DNA of 64,000 nt from Lysobacter enzymogenes (GCF_023617245.1 NZ_CP067396.1:3534001-3598000), one strand, 5' to 3'; counted from the first letter of the stretch, positions 55,259 through 64,000 are shown. Notes: a model not told the origin generated them from the sequence alone. Translations and numbers: made by a program.

Positions 55259-57652
55259 ATGAAGGTGTTGCCGTCCCTGCGCCGGGGACTGAAGCGATGG
55301 CGGTGGGCGCCGGCAGTGAGACTGCTCGTGGCGCTCATCGCCCTCGCCGCGGCGCTGAGCGTCGTGAGGTTCTATCCGCGCCCCGGCCTGGCCGACGCGA
55401 TCCCGCTGTCGACCGTGGTGCGCGACCGCGAGGGCCGGCTGTTGCGGCTGGCCCTGGCCAGCGACCAGCGCTATCGCCTGTGGGTGCCGCTGGAGCAGAT
55501 CTCGCCGCAGTTGGTCGAGTCGGTGATGCTGCAGGAGGACGCCTGGTTCTATTGGCATCCGGGCTTCAATCCGGTCAGCCTGGTGCGCGGCGCGTGGTCG
55601 ACCTACGGCAGCGGCGAGGCGCGCGTCGGCGGCTCGACCCTGACCATGCAGCTGGCGCGGCTGCGCTGGCGGCTGCAGACCCGCGACATCCGCGGCAAGC
55701 TGGTGCAGATCGCGCGCGCGGTGCAGTTGGAGCTGTGCTATTCCAAGCGCGAGATCCTCGAGGCCTACCTCAACCTCGCGCCGTACGGCGGCAACATCGA
55801 AGGCGTCGGCGCGGCCAGCCTGATCTATTACCGCAAGCCGGCGAGCGAGCTGACCCTGCCCGAATCGCTGGCGCTGGCGGTGCTGCCGCAGGCGCCGTCG
55901 CGGCGCGGCCGGCTGGCCGCGCGCGAGGACGACGCCTACTACATCGGCGCCGGCCTGGAAGCGGCGCGCGCGCGCCTGTACGCGCGCTGGCGCGAATCGC
56001 ATCCCAGCGATCCCGCCCAGGACGCGCTGCTGCGCCTGCCGCTGCGCCTGCGCAGCGCGCGCGAACTGCCCTACCGCGCGCCGCACCTGGCCGACCGGGT
56101 GCTGGCCGAACGCGCCTGGCATCCGCAGTCCGGCCCGGAGCTGACCACCACTCTCGATCTGCGCCTGCAGCGCCTGCTCGAAGAACGCGTGCGCAACTAC
56201 CTGCGCCAGGGCCGCAGCCGCGGCCTGCGCAACGCCAGCGCGATGCTGATCGACACCCGCGACATGGGCGTGCGCGCGCTGGTCGGCTCGGCCGACTACT
56301 TCGACGCGTCCATCCACGGCCAGGTCAACGGCGCCGCCGCCAAGCGCTCGCCCGGCTCGACCCTGAAGCCCTTCATCTACGCGCTCGCGCTCGACCAAGG
56401 CGTGCTGCACCCGCAGACCGTGCTGCGCGACGTGCCCAGCGCGTTCGGCCCGTACACGCCGGAGAACTTCGACGGGCGCTTCATGGGCCCGGTGACCGCG
56501 ACCGAGGCGCTGGTGCGCAGCCGCAACATCCCCGCGGTCTACGTCGCCGCCCAGCTCAAGCAGCCGAGCTTCTACGACTTCCTGCGCCAGGCCGGGGTCA
56601 GCCGCATGGCCAGCCGCGACCATTACGGCCTGGCCCTGGTGCTCGGCGGCGGCGAGGTGACGATGGAGGAGCTGGCGCGCATGTACGCCATGCTCGGCAA
56701 CGATGGCCGCCTGCGCGCGCTGCGCTGGCGCCAGAGCGATCCCGAAGACGACGGCGCGCGCCTGCTCAGCGCCGAGGCCGCCTTCGTGACCCGCGACATG
56801 CTGCGCCACAACCCGCGCCCCGACGCCGGTTCGCAATCGGCCTCGCGGCCGCTGCCGGTGGCGTGGAAGACGGGCACCTCGTGGGCGTTCCGCGACGCCT
56901 GGAGCGCGGGCCTGGTCGGCCCGTACGTGCTGGTGGTGTGGTTGGGCAACTTCGACGGCGCCAGCAATCCGGCGCTGATCGGGGTGGAAGCGGCGGCGCC
57001 GTTGTTCTTCGACATCGTCGACGGCCTGCAGGCCGCGCGCGTGGATCTGGCCGAACCGGCGCGGCAATGGCCGCTGAACCTAAAGCGGGTCGAGGTGTGC
57101 CGCGCCAGCGGCGACCTGCCCAACGCCTGGTGCCCGCAGCGCGGCACGACCTGGTTCATCCCCGGCAAGTCGCCGATCCGGATCAGCACCGTGCACCGCG
57201 CGGTGATCGTCGACAACGCCACCGGCAAGCCGGTGTGCGGGCGCTTCGATCCGGCGACGATGCGCCAGGAGGTGTACGAATTCTGGCCCTCCGACCTGGC
57301 CCAGGTGTTCGTCCAGGCCGGCATCCCGCGCCGGCGCCCGCCGGCCGGGCACGACTGCGGCGGCGCGCAGGACTGGCTCGGCAGCGCGCCGAGCATCACC
57401 TCGCCGTTCCGCGCCACCCGCTACACGATGCGGCTCTCGCACCCGGAGCAGTTGTCGCTGAGTCTGGCGGCGACCGTCGACGCCGACGTATCGCGCCTGT
57501 ACTGGTTCGTCGGCAACACCTTCATCGGCAGCGCCGAAGCCGGCAAGGCGCTGGCGTGGACGCCCGACCGCACCGGCCAGTTCCGCCTGACCGCGGTCGA
57601 CGACCACGGCCGCAGCGACGAGCGCGAGATCGAAGTGGCGGTAGTGAAGTAA
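55259..57652 (+). CDS. pbpC: Penicillin-binding protein 1C
   Basis: 797 aa bifunctional peptidoglycan synthase. Membrane helix at about 17-38; glycosyltransferase 51 domain with catalytic Glu93 (MLQEDAWFYWHPG). Transpeptidase has Ser367-Thr-Leu-Lys370 (SPGSTLKPF) and Lys537-Thr-Gly-Thr (AWKTGTSW). A C-terminal beta-domain (BiPBP_C, about 700-797) follows. The a2m-pbpC pairing is the standard arrangement; the protease trap is thought to guard the wall-repair enzyme. Start ATG 55259 is 8 bases after the A2M stop. Confidence 0.95.
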   Translation: MKVLPSLRRGLKRWRWAPAVRLLVALIALAAALSVVRFYPRPGLADAIPLSTVVRDREGRLLRLALASDQRYRLWVPLEQISPQLVESVMLQEDAWFYWHPGFNPVSLVRGAWSTYGSGEARVGGSTLTMQLARLRWRLQTRDIRGKLVQIARAVQLELCYSKREILEAYLNLAPYGGNIEGVGAASLIYYRKPASELTLPESLALAVLPQAPSRRGRLAAREDDAYYIGAGLEAARARLYARWRESHPSDPAQDALLRLPLRLRSARELPYRAPHLADRVLAERAWHPQSGPELTTTLDLRLQRLLEERVRNYLRQGRSRGLRNASAMLIDTRDMGVRALVGSADYFDASIHGQVNGAAAKRSPGSTLKPFIYALALDQGVLHPQTVLRDVPSAFGPYTPENFDGRFMGPVTATEALVRSRNIPAVYVAAQLKQPSFYDFLRQAGVSRMASRDHYGLALVLGGGEVTMEELARMYAMLGNDGRLRALRWRQSDPEDDGARLLSAEAAFVTRDMLRHNPRPDAGSQSASRPLPVAWKTGTSWAFRDAWSAGLVGPYVLVVWLGNFDGASNPALIGVEAAAPLFFDIVDGLQAARVDLAEPARQWPLNLKRVEVCRASGDLPNAWCPQRGTTWFIPGKSPIRISTVHRAVIVDNATGKPVCGRFDPATMRQEVYEFWPSDLAQVFVQAGIPRRRPPAGHDCGGAQDWLGSAPSITSPFRATRYTMRLSHPEQLSLSLAATVDADVSRLYWFVGNTFIGSAEAGKALAWTPDRTGQFRLTAVDDHGRSDEREIEVAVVK

Positions 57653-58073
57653 CCGCCAACCGCCGTCTCATTTTCCTCCGCTGGGCGGATATTGCGCGCG
57701 TATACGATTCTTGCGAAAGATTTATTAATGCGACAAACCAAATGACTATGCTGAATGTCGAGAATCTCGACGCGAAACACGCTTCGGGTTTGCGTACTGG
57801 CACACAAAGTGCGCATGACGCGCTAGTCACCGCAGGCGTGGTCATTTATTCTAGACCTCGGTCCGTCCGGCATCCGATATTCAATCGCGAAGCCGCTAGC
57901 GATTATCACCCGGACGCCTTTCCGGGCGGACCGCGATTGGGGCGGCGGCGATTAATCATTAATATAATTCAGTAATGGCGGAGAAACATTCGGCCGCCAC
58001 AGTTCTTCGGCGATTAATCATGACGGTTGGCGCCGGCACGGGCCGCATTTGATTTTCTTGATCGGAGGGATTC
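57653..58073. other. AT-richer intergenic region upstream of the LuxR-type gene
   Basis: About 420 bases, visibly lower in GC than the flanks, with several ATTAAT/TTAAT stretches. Two exact 14-bp direct repeats CGGCGATTAATCAT lie at 57946-57959 and 58008-58021. No reading frame looks coding. Ends in a strong GGAGG site (58064-58068) 5 bases before the GTG of the regulator. Confidence 0.65.
57946..58021. promoter_or_regulatory. 14-bp direct repeats in the LuxR-type gene promoter
   Basis: CGGCGATTAATCAT occurs at 57946-57959 and 58008-58021, 62 bases apart start to start, near the start of the regulator gene. Could be regulator-binding sites; no other copy was noticed in the window. Confidence 0.5.
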
Positions 58074-58769
58074 GTGGAAGGAGCTGTCTCGCGAGAACGG
58101 CCCGGCGGCGCACGTACGCAATCGCCGCAGGCCCCCGGGTGCAAGCAGTACCTGGAAGACGTCCTGCATAAACTGCAGGCCCTGGTCGCCCCCGGGCACG
58201 ACCTGGCCGAGGAACAACAGGCCGCGACCCGGGCGTTGTTCGCCGATTTCATTTCCGGCTGCCTGCAGATGTATTTCCTGCACGGCGGCGGCACCGGCCT
58301 GCTCGCCGCGCCGCCCTGGCCCGAACCCGCCGCGCCGGACCCGCGCGCGGCCAAGGAACGCACGCCGCACGAGCGTCCCTGGTACCTGAGCGAAGTCGCC
58401 GCCGCGCCGAAGCCGGCCGAGACCTCGCGCGCGATCGCGCCGGCCTACCCCGCCTCGGCGCTGGATGCGTCGACGCGCCACGCGGCCGCCTATCCCGAGC
58501 CGGCGGCGCATACGCCGCGCCCGCATCCGCTGCAACCGCTGCGTCCCCTGCCCGTCCCGGCGCTGTTCGAGCGCGCCAACGAGCTGACCGAACGCGAGAA
58601 GGAAGTGCTGCAGTGGATCGCCGAGGGCCGCACCTCGCGCGAGGTCGGCCTGATCCTGTCGATCGCCGAGCGCACGGTGAAGTTTCATCTGCGCAACATC
58701 TACGCGAAGTTGAACGTGCTCAACCGCACCCAGGCGGTCAGCATCGCCAACCGCATGAACCTGGGTTGA
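58074..58769 (+). CDS. LuxR/NarL-type HTH regulator with unrecognised N-terminal domain
   Basis: 231 aa, GTG start with GGAGG 5 bases upstream. The C-terminal LuxR HTH (about 165-228) is complete: NELTEREKEVLQWIAEGRTS, IAERTVKFHLRNIYAKL. The N-terminal 75 residues are helical (LEDVLHKLQALVAPGHDLAE) and a long Pro/Ala linker (about 80-160) follows. There is no clear receiver domain or autoinducer-binding domain, so the signal it reads is unknown. Convergent with the thioesterase-RND operon, which it may control; this is inference. Confidence 0.85.
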   Translation: MEGAVSRERPGGARTQSPQAPGCKQYLEDVLHKLQALVAPGHDLAEEQQAATRALFADFISGCLQMYFLHGGGTGLLAAPPWPEPAAPDPRAAKERTPHERPWYLSEVAAAPKPAETSRAIAPAYPASALDASTRHAAAYPEPAAHTPRPHPLQPLRPLPVPALFERANELTEREKEVLQWIAEGRTSREVGLILSIAERTVKFHLRNIYAKLNVLNRTQAVSIANRMNLG

Positions 58770-58860
58770 GCGCGGACCGCGCGGCGACGGCGCCGCGCGG
58801 TCTTCCGCGTCCGTCCCGGCCGAATCGCTCGACCGTGGACGAGAGCGAGGCCGCGACGGG

Positions 58861-59676
58861 TCAGCCCAGTTGGGTCCTGGGCGCAGGCATCGCCCGCGAC
58901 AAGGTTTCGCGCACGCAGTCGACCACCGCCGCGCGGTGGCTGTCGACGAACAGGTGGCCGCCGTCGAAGCGGTGCAGTTCGCAGCCGGCCTCGGTCTGCT
59001 CGGCCCAGCGCCCGACTTCGCTCCAGCGCCCTTCGCGCTCGCGTTCGCCGACCAGCACGCTCATCGGCACCCGCAGCTTCGGCCCGGGGCGATAGGCGTA
59101 CTCGCAGGCCAGGGCGAAATCCGCGCGCAGGGTCGGCAGCACCAGGGCCATGAACTCGCGGTCGCGCAGCACTTCCGCCGGCGTGCCGTTGTAGTCGCGC
59201 AGCACCTCGATCAGCGCTTCGTCCGGCAGCGTGTGCAGGTTGCGGCCCTCGCGCCGGTAACCCGGCGCCTCGCACGCGGATACGAACAGGTGCAGCGGCG
59301 CCGGCGCGCCGAGCCGCTGCAGGCGGCGCGCGACCTCGAACGCGAGCAACGCGCCGAGGCTGTGGCCGAACAGCGCGAACGGCTGCCGCGGCTGCGCGGC
59401 GATGTCCGCGGCCAGGCGCTCCACCAACGGTTCCATCGCGTCCGCCGGCGGCTCGCGCAGGCGCACGCCGCGGCCCGGCAACTGCACGCCGCAGACCTCG
59501 ATCTGCGCGCCCAGCGCGGGCTGCCACGACAGGTACATGCCGGCGTCGCCGCCGGCGTAGGCGAACCCGTACAGGCGCAGCGCGCGCGGCGCGCCGGGCC
59601 GGCGCAGCAGCCACGGCAGGCGCGGCGGGTCGGACGGCAAGTGCGACGGGGAAGACAGCGGATACGAAGTCGGCAT
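58861..59676 (-). CDS. Type II (external) thioesterase
   Basis: 271 aa alpha/beta hydrolase of the type II thioesterase family that removes stalled acyl groups from NRPS or PKS carrier proteins. Nucleophile Ser106 in GHSLG (104-108), the base His in FDGGHLFVDS near the C-terminus, and VGEREREGRW before it. The N-terminus has the family ARLYGFAYAGG-type block (YGFAYAGGDAGMYLSW). ATG 59676 taken; the frame remains open above it but crosses the RND gene. Last gene of the minus-strand operon, 49 bases after the RND stop. Confidence 0.88.
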   Translation of the reverse strand: MPTSYPLSSPSHLPSDPPRLPWLLRRPGAPRALRLYGFAYAGGDAGMYLSWQPALGAQIEVCGVQLPGRGVRLREPPADAMEPLVERLAADIAAQPRQPFALFGHSLGALLAFEVARRLQRLGAPAPLHLFVSACEAPGYRREGRNLHTLPDEALIEVLRDYNGTPAEVLRDREFMALVLPTLRADFALACEYAYRPGPKLRVPMSVLVGEREREGRWSEVGRWAEQTEAGCELHRFDGGHLFVDSHRAAVVDCVRETLSRAMPAPRTQLG

Positions 59677-59725
59677 CGGGGACGGCTCTGGCAACGCAAT
59701 CGGTCGGGGCGGAGGACGGCCGCGG

Positions 59726-62700
59726 TCAGGATGCCGCCGGCTGCGGCTGCGGCTGCGGCTGCGGCGGCGCGTCGTGCGTACGCCAGCGCGCCCACAGCCA
59801 TTCCTCGACATCGCGCATGCAACTGAACAACACCGGCATGAACACCAGGCTCAGCGCGGTCGAGGACACCAGCCCGCCGATCACCGCGATCGCCATCGGC
59901 GCGCGGAACGCGGCATCGAGGCCGGCGCCGATCGCGGTCGGCAGCATGCCCGCGGCCATCGCCAGCGACGTCATCACGATCGGCCGCGCGCGCACCCGGC
60001 ACGCCTCGACGATGGCCTCGCGCCGCGGCGCGCCGGCGCGCATGCGCTCGAGCATGTAGTCAACCAGCAGGATCGAGTTCTTGTCTGCGATCCCCATCAA
60101 CATCAGCACGCCGATCATCGCCGGCAGGCCGAACTCGGTCCCGGTCAGGAACATCAGCGCGAACGCGCCGCCGATCGACAACGGCAGCGCGGCCATGCGG
60201 GTCAGCGGTTGCAGCCAGTCGCGATACAGCAACACCTGCACCGAATACACCAGCAACAGGCCCGCGCCGATGGCCTTGAGGAAGCTGGCCATCAGCTCGC
60301 CCATGAATTCGGCGTCGCCGGTGTCGAGCACGCTGACCGAGCGCGGCAGCTCGCGCATCGCCGGCAGAGCGCGGATCCTCTCCAGCGCGGTGCCCAGGGC
60401 GATGCCGTCGAGGTTGGCGCTCAGGTCGATGCGGCGCTGGCGGTCGTAGCGTTCGATCGTGGTCGGGCCGACGCCGAAGCGCAGCGTCGCCACCGCCGCC
60501 AGCGGCACGCTGCCGCCGTCGGCGGTGGCCAGCTTGAGGTTCTCCAGCACGCCCAGGTCGCGGCCGAATTCGCGCGGCAGGCGCACCCGGATCGGCACCT
60601 GGCGGTGGTCGTAGTCGAACTTGGCCAGGCGGTTGTCGTTGTCGCCGATGGTGGAGATGTTGATCGCATCGCCGATCTGCTGCGCGGTGATGCCCAGCTG
60701 CGCGGCCTTGGCCGAATCGACGTTGACGGTGATCTCCGGCTGCTGCTGGCCGCTGTCGCTGGCGACGCTGCTCAATCCCTTCAGCCCGCGCATCTGCCGC
60801 TCCAGCGCCTCGGCGGCGCGGGCCAGCTCGGCCGGGTCCTCGCTGACCAGCGACAAAGTCAGATCCTTGCTGCCGGTGGCGTTGTCGAAGCGCGCGCGCA
60901 GGTCCGGCAGCGCTTCCAGCTGCGGCAGCATGGCGTTGCCGAAGGCGCGCTCGTCGAGCGCGCGCTCGCGCGCCGGCACCAGCTTGGCCAGCACCGTGGC
61001 GCGGTTGACCCCGCCGTCGCCGGTGCCGGCGGTGGTCAGCGCATAGGCCACTTCCGGCCGCGACTTGAGGATGCGCGCGACCTGCTGCGCGGCCGCGTCG
61101 GTGTCGGCCAGGCTGCTGCCGCGCGGCAGCTCGACGCTGACGCTGGCCTGGCCGAAGTCCTGGTACGGCATGAAGCCGCTCGGCAGCAGCGGCACCAGCG
61201 CGAACGAGGCGACCAGCGTGGCCACCGCGATCGCCACCGTCTTCAGGCGATGGCGCAGGGTCCACTCCACCGCCGCCAGATAGCGCCGCGTCCACGGCCC
61301 GTCGCCTTCCTCGTGCCCGTGCCGGGGCATGCGCAGCAGGCGCGACGCCAGCATCGGCGTGATCAGCCGCGCCACCGCCAGCGAGAAGAACGCGGCGATC
61401 GCCACGGTCAGGCCGAACTGCTTGAAGTACTGGCCCGGCAGGCCGTCCATCAGCCCGACCGGCAGGAACACCGCGCAGATCACCAGGGTCGTGGCGACCA
61501 CCGCCAGGCCGATCTCGTCGCTGGCCACCAGCGCCGCCTCGCGCGGGCCGCGGCCTTCGCGCATGTGGCGGTGGATGTTCTCGATCTCGACGATGGCGTC
61601 GTCGACCAGCACGCCGGTGACCAGCGACACCGCCACCAGGCTGACGAAGTTGAGGGTGAAGCCCAACCACTGCATGCACAGGAAGGTCGGGATGATCGAC
61701 AGCGGGATGGTCAGCGCCGCGATCACGGTGGCGCGGCGGTCGCGCAGGAACGCGAACACCACCAGCACGGTCAGCAGGGTGCCTTCCAGGAAGGTGTACA
61801 TGGTCGAGCGGAAGCCGGTCTCGGTCAGCTCGACCAGCGAGAAGATCCGGCGGAACTTGAGGTCGCCGCGGCGCTGTTGCAGTTCGTCCAGGCGCTGCTG
61901 CACCGCACGCGCGACCGAGACCTCGCTCGCGGCGCGGCTCTTATACACCGAGAAGGTCACCGCCGGGCGCCCGTCCAGACGGGTGACCGAGCGCGCCTCG
62001 GCGCCGCCGTTGGCGACCGTGCCCAGGTCGCCGAGCTTGACCTCGCGCCCGCCCGGCACGGCGATGCGCAGCTCGCGCAATTGCTCGACCGTGGCGGCGC
62101 GGCCGACCGTGCGCAGCGCGTACTCGGTGCCCTGCAGCAACACCCGTCCGCCGGGCACGTCGGTCTGGGTCTGGGCGAGCTGGCGGCTGACTTCAGCGGC
62201 GGTGACGCCGAGCGCGGACAGCGTGGCCGGGTCCAGGGTCACGCCGATCTCGCGGTCGATGCCGCCGCCGCGCTGCACCCGCGCCACGCCCACGATCGAC
62301 AACAGCTCGCGGTGCAGGCTGTCGTCGATGAACCAGCTCAGTTCCTCGGCGCTCATCTCCGGCGCCTCGACGCTGTAGACCAGGATCGCCTCGCCGTTGT
62401 CCTCCGAGCGCTGCACCACCGGCTCTTCCATCGTCGTCGGCAGCTGGTTGCGCACCTTGGCGACCGCGTCGCGGGTGTCGTTGACCGCGCGGTCGATGTC
62501 GGTCTCCAGGGCGAACTCGATGGTGGTCAGCGACACGCCCTCGACGATCTTCGAACTGACGTGGCGCACGCCCTGCAACGAAGCCAGCGAGCCCTCGACC
62601 TTGCGGGTGATCTGGTTCTCGATCTCCGACGGCGGCGCGCCGGGCTGCACCAGCTGCACGGTCACCACCGGCATGGCCACGTTGGGCATGTTGGTGATCG

Positions 62701-62803
62701 GCAGCTCCAGGAACGCCAACATGCCGGCGATGGTCAGCAGCGCGAACAACAGGATCGACGGGATCGGGTTGCCGATCGACCAGGCGGACAGGCTCTTGCG
62801 CAT
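59726..62803 (-). CDS. RND-superfamily efflux pump, inner-membrane subunit
   Basis: 1025 aa HAE-type RND transporter with the usual layout: TM1 at the start (NPIPSILLFALLTIAGMLAF), a large periplasmic loop, TM2-6 including FVSLVAVSLVTGVLVDDAIVEIENI (charged residues of the proton relay), a second loop, and TM7-12. The C-terminus ends in a Gln-Pro repeat encoded by a GGCTGC microsatellite (59739-59765). Adjacent to a membrane-fusion protein; no outer-membrane channel gene is seen here. It is a candidate self-resistance or export pump for a natural product. Confidence 0.92.
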   Translation of the reverse strand: MRKSLSAWSIGNPIPSILLFALLTIAGMLAFLELPITNMPNVAMPVVTVQLVQPGAPPSEIENQITRKVEGSLASLQGVRHVSSKIVEGVSLTTIEFALETDIDRAVNDTRDAVAKVRNQLPTTMEEPVVQRSEDNGEAILVYSVEAPEMSAEELSWFIDDSLHRELLSIVGVARVQRGGGIDREIGVTLDPATLSALGVTAAEVSRQLAQTQTDVPGGRVLLQGTEYALRTVGRAATVEQLRELRIAVPGGREVKLGDLGTVANGGAEARSVTRLDGRPAVTFSVYKSRAASEVSVARAVQQRLDELQQRRGDLKFRRIFSLVELTETGFRSTMYTFLEGTLLTVLVVFAFLRDRRATVIAALTIPLSIIPTFLCMQWLGFTLNFVSLVAVSLVTGVLVDDAIVEIENIHRHMREGRGPREAALVASDEIGLAVVATTLVICAVFLPVGLMDGLPGQYFKQFGLTVAIAAFFSLAVARLITPMLASRLLRMPRHGHEEGDGPWTRRYLAAVEWTLRHRLKTVAIAVATLVASFALVPLLPSGFMPYQDFGQASVSVELPRGSSLADTDAAAQQVARILKSRPEVAYALTTAGTGDGGVNRATVLAKLVPARERALDERAFGNAMLPQLEALPDLRARFDNATGSKDLTLSLVSEDPAELARAAEALERQMRGLKGLSSVASDSGQQQPEITVNVDSAKAAQLGITAQQIGDAINISTIGDNDNRLAKFDYDHRQVPIRVRLPREFGRDLGVLENLKLATADGGSVPLAAVATLRFGVGPTTIERYDRQRRIDLSANLDGIALGTALERIRALPAMRELPRSVSVLDTGDAEFMGELMASFLKAIGAGLLLVYSVQVLLYRDWLQPLTRMAALPLSIGGAFALMFLTGTEFGLPAMIGVLMLMGIADKNSILLVDYMLERMRAGAPRREAIVEACRVRARPIVMTSLAMAAGMLPTAIGAGLDAAFRAPMAIAVIGGLVSSTALSLVFMPVLFSCMRDVEEWLWARWRTHDAPPQPQPQPQPAAS

Positions 62804-62804
62804 G

Positions 62805-63875
62805 TCAGCGGCGCGCCTGGGTCAGCGCGACGATGTCGCCGTCGCGCAGGAACGGGCCGGCCTTGGCGACGATGCGCTCGCCGGCGTCGATCGCCGCGAC
62901 CACCACGTGCTCGGGCGTGCGCGCGACCACCTCCACCGGCAGCCGCCGCACCGCGTTGCCGCCGCGCACCGACCACACGAACGCGCCGGCGGCATCCTGC
63001 TGCAGCGCGCTGCCGGGCAGTACCCAACCTTCGACCTGGGCCACGGTGATGCCGGCCTCGCAGAACATCCCGACCGCGGCGCGGTGCGCGCTCTCGCCCG
63101 GACGCTGCAAGGCGATGCGCACGCTGGCCGAGCGGCTGGCGCTGTCCACGCGCGGGGCGATCAGGCGGATCTCGCCCTGGATCGGCGCGCTCTCGCCGGC
63201 CAGGCGCAGGCTCGCCGGCAGCCCCACGCGCAAGCGCGCGACCTGGCGCTCGGGCACGTTGGCCTCCATTTCCACCAGCCCGTCCTTGGCCAGCTTGAAC
63301 AAGGGTTCGCTGAAGCTGGTCAGCCCGCCGATGGCGGCGCTGCGCTCGTAGATCAGCCCGTCGGTCGGCGCGACGATGCGCGCGCGGCGCACGCTCAGCT
63401 CGGCGTTGCGCAGGTTGGCCAGCGCCACTTGATAGGCCGCGTTCTTCTGCGCGACGAACTCGCGGCTGACCGCGCCGGAAGGCTGCAGCGACTGGACCCG
63501 CTCGTACTCGCCGCGGGTGCGCTCGTACTCCGAGCGCAGGCCGGCGCTCTGGATGCTGAGGTTGGAACTGTCCAGCACCGCCAGCAGCTGGCCCTTCCTG
63601 ACGTAGTCGCCGACGTCGGCGTGGATCTCGCGCACCTGCTGGCCGGCCAGTTCCGGCACCACCATCACGTTCTCGCGCGGCACGGTCGCGCCGACCACGG
63701 CGATGGCGTCGTCGACCGCGCGCTTGTGCGCGGCGACCACGCTGACGGTGAGCACCGGCGCGGCGATCGTCGCGGCCGCGGCCGGCTGCGGCCGTCCGGC
63801 CAGGCCGAACCAGACGACCGCGCCGACGACGGCCAAGCCGATGCCGATTCCCAGGTAGCTGCGAGTGGCGCTCAT
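62805..63875 (-). CDS. RND periplasmic adaptor (membrane-fusion protein)
   Basis: 356 aa. N-terminal membrane anchor (about 7-26) and the HlyD-like blocks VPELAGQQVREIHADVGDYV and RKGQLLAVLDSSNL (lipoyl half), a coiled coil, the second lipoyl half (IVAPTDGLIYERSAAIGG), and a C-terminal beta-barrel. Links the RND pump to an outer-membrane channel. Stop and RND start are separated by one base. The GTGCGTTGCGC.. gap upstream contains a GC-rich hairpin-like stretch. Confidence 0.92.
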   Translation of the reverse strand: MSATRSYLGIGIGLAVVGAVVWFGLAGRPQPAAAATIAAPVLTVSVVAAHKRAVDDAIAVVGATVPRENVMVVPELAGQQVREIHADVGDYVRKGQLLAVLDSSNLSIQSAGLRSEYERTRGEYERVQSLQPSGAVSREFVAQKNAAYQVALANLRNAELSVRRARIVAPTDGLIYERSAAIGGLTSFSEPLFKLAKDGLVEMEANVPERQVARLRVGLPASLRLAGESAPIQGEIRLIAPRVDSASRSASVRIALQRPGESAHRAAVGMFCEAGITVAQVEGWVLPGSALQQDAAGAFVWSVRGGNAVRRLPVEVVARTPEHVVVAAIDAGERIVAKAGPFLRDGDIVALTQARR

Positions 63876-63962
63876 TGCATCGATTCTCTTGGAGGATGGT
63901 GCGTTGCGCGCGCGCCGCCGCGCTGCGTCCCGCGGGGCGCGGCGCGGCGGACGAGGCCCGGA

Positions 63963-64000
63963 TCAGGCGGCTTGCGCTTCGAGCAGTTCCTGCAGTTCGC
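63963..64000 (-). CDS. C-terminal end of an unidentified gene, clipped by the window edge
   Basis: Minus-strand frame ending TGA at 63963-63965 and reading ELQELLEAQAA before the stop. Only 11 codons are inside the window. It lies upstream of and in line with the RND/thioesterase genes and may belong to the same operon. Too short to identify. Confidence 0.55.
   Translation of the reverse strand, partial: ELQELLEAQAA

Noticed and set aside
48829..55338. A 2169-codon open frame on the minus strand
   Set aside because: Apart from its last 50 codons it is exactly antisense to the alpha-2-macroglobulin gene, is rich in Arg/His/Ala/Gly/Val and has no family motif. In 70% GC DNA with strong third-position bias, antisense frames commonly stay open.
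57653..58073. AT-rich gap considered as an integration or phage attachment site
   Set aside because: No integrase, tRNA or duplicated long att-like sequence was found; only two 14-bp direct repeats are present.
59774..63049. A 1091-codon plus-strand frame opposite the RND genes
   Set aside because: Antisense to two genes with complete family signatures; its composition (Arg, His, Gln, Ala) is that of a shadow frame.

Overview
The window is a high-GC (about 70%) chromosomal segment of a gammaproteobacterium. The evidence points to Xanthomonadaceae, most probably Lysobacter. It has the tpiA-secG-tRNA-Leu(GAG)-nuoA.. order, the asd-fimV-truA-trpF-trpB-trpA-accD order, a secreted trypsin-like protease, a C-terminally extended SecG, and very many GC-rich intergenic palindromes. 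The genus is inferred from gene order and style, not from a database match. No insertion sequence, prophage, CRISPR array or rRNA gene is visible.

Layout. (1) 1-9880, minus strand: respiratory complex I operon nuoA to nuoK and the first codons of nuoL. (2) 10089-11634: tRNA-Leu(GAG), secG, tpiA. (3) 11778-17381: a uracil/hypoxanthine-type DNA glycosylase, a secreted serine protease, an isopenicillin-N-synthase-like dioxygenase and a YejM/PbgA-like inner-membrane sulfatase-fold protein. (4) 17619-30060, minus strand: glmM, accD, trpA, trpB, trpF, truA, a FimV/HubP polar protein, asd, a D-2-hydroxyacid dehydrogenase and aroC. (5) 30743-39250: prmB; then SCO1, psd and a lipoprotein; then a beta-helix-like protein and an envelope group on the minus strand (YhhN, M50 protease, MltD-like transglycosylase). 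(6) 40343-48700: a HerA-like ATPase, an NlpE-like lipoprotein, greB, a membrane protein divergent from an XRE/MmyB regulator, an ArsR plus SRPBCC pair, an FKBP lipoprotein, a luciferase-like flavin oxidoreductase and an NTF2-like protein. (7) 48829-57652: a 50-aa membrane protein, then a bacterial alpha-2-macroglobulin with its usual partner pbpC. (8) 57653-64000: a relatively AT-rich gap, an orphan LuxR-type regulator, then a minus-strand operon of a clipped gene, an RND membrane-fusion protein, an RND pump and a type II thioesterase. Region 8 looks like the edge of a natural-product (NRPS/PKS) cluster lying to the right of the window.

How genes work together: the Nuo genes form NADH:quinone oxidoreductase. 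trpF/B/A, asd and aroC belong to amino-acid synthesis. glmM, accD, psd and the YejM-like protein supply or control envelope precursors. SecG, the MltD-like enzyme, PbpC and the alpha-2-macroglobulin act in export, wall turnover and periplasmic defence.

The most unusual feature is the intergenic DNA. At least seven families of inverted repeats sit at operon boundaries and sometimes inside operons. One family (11699, 21094, 41891, 48711) changes sequence between copies while both arms stay complementary, including G-U pairs. That suggests selection for, or active maintenance of, the hairpin.
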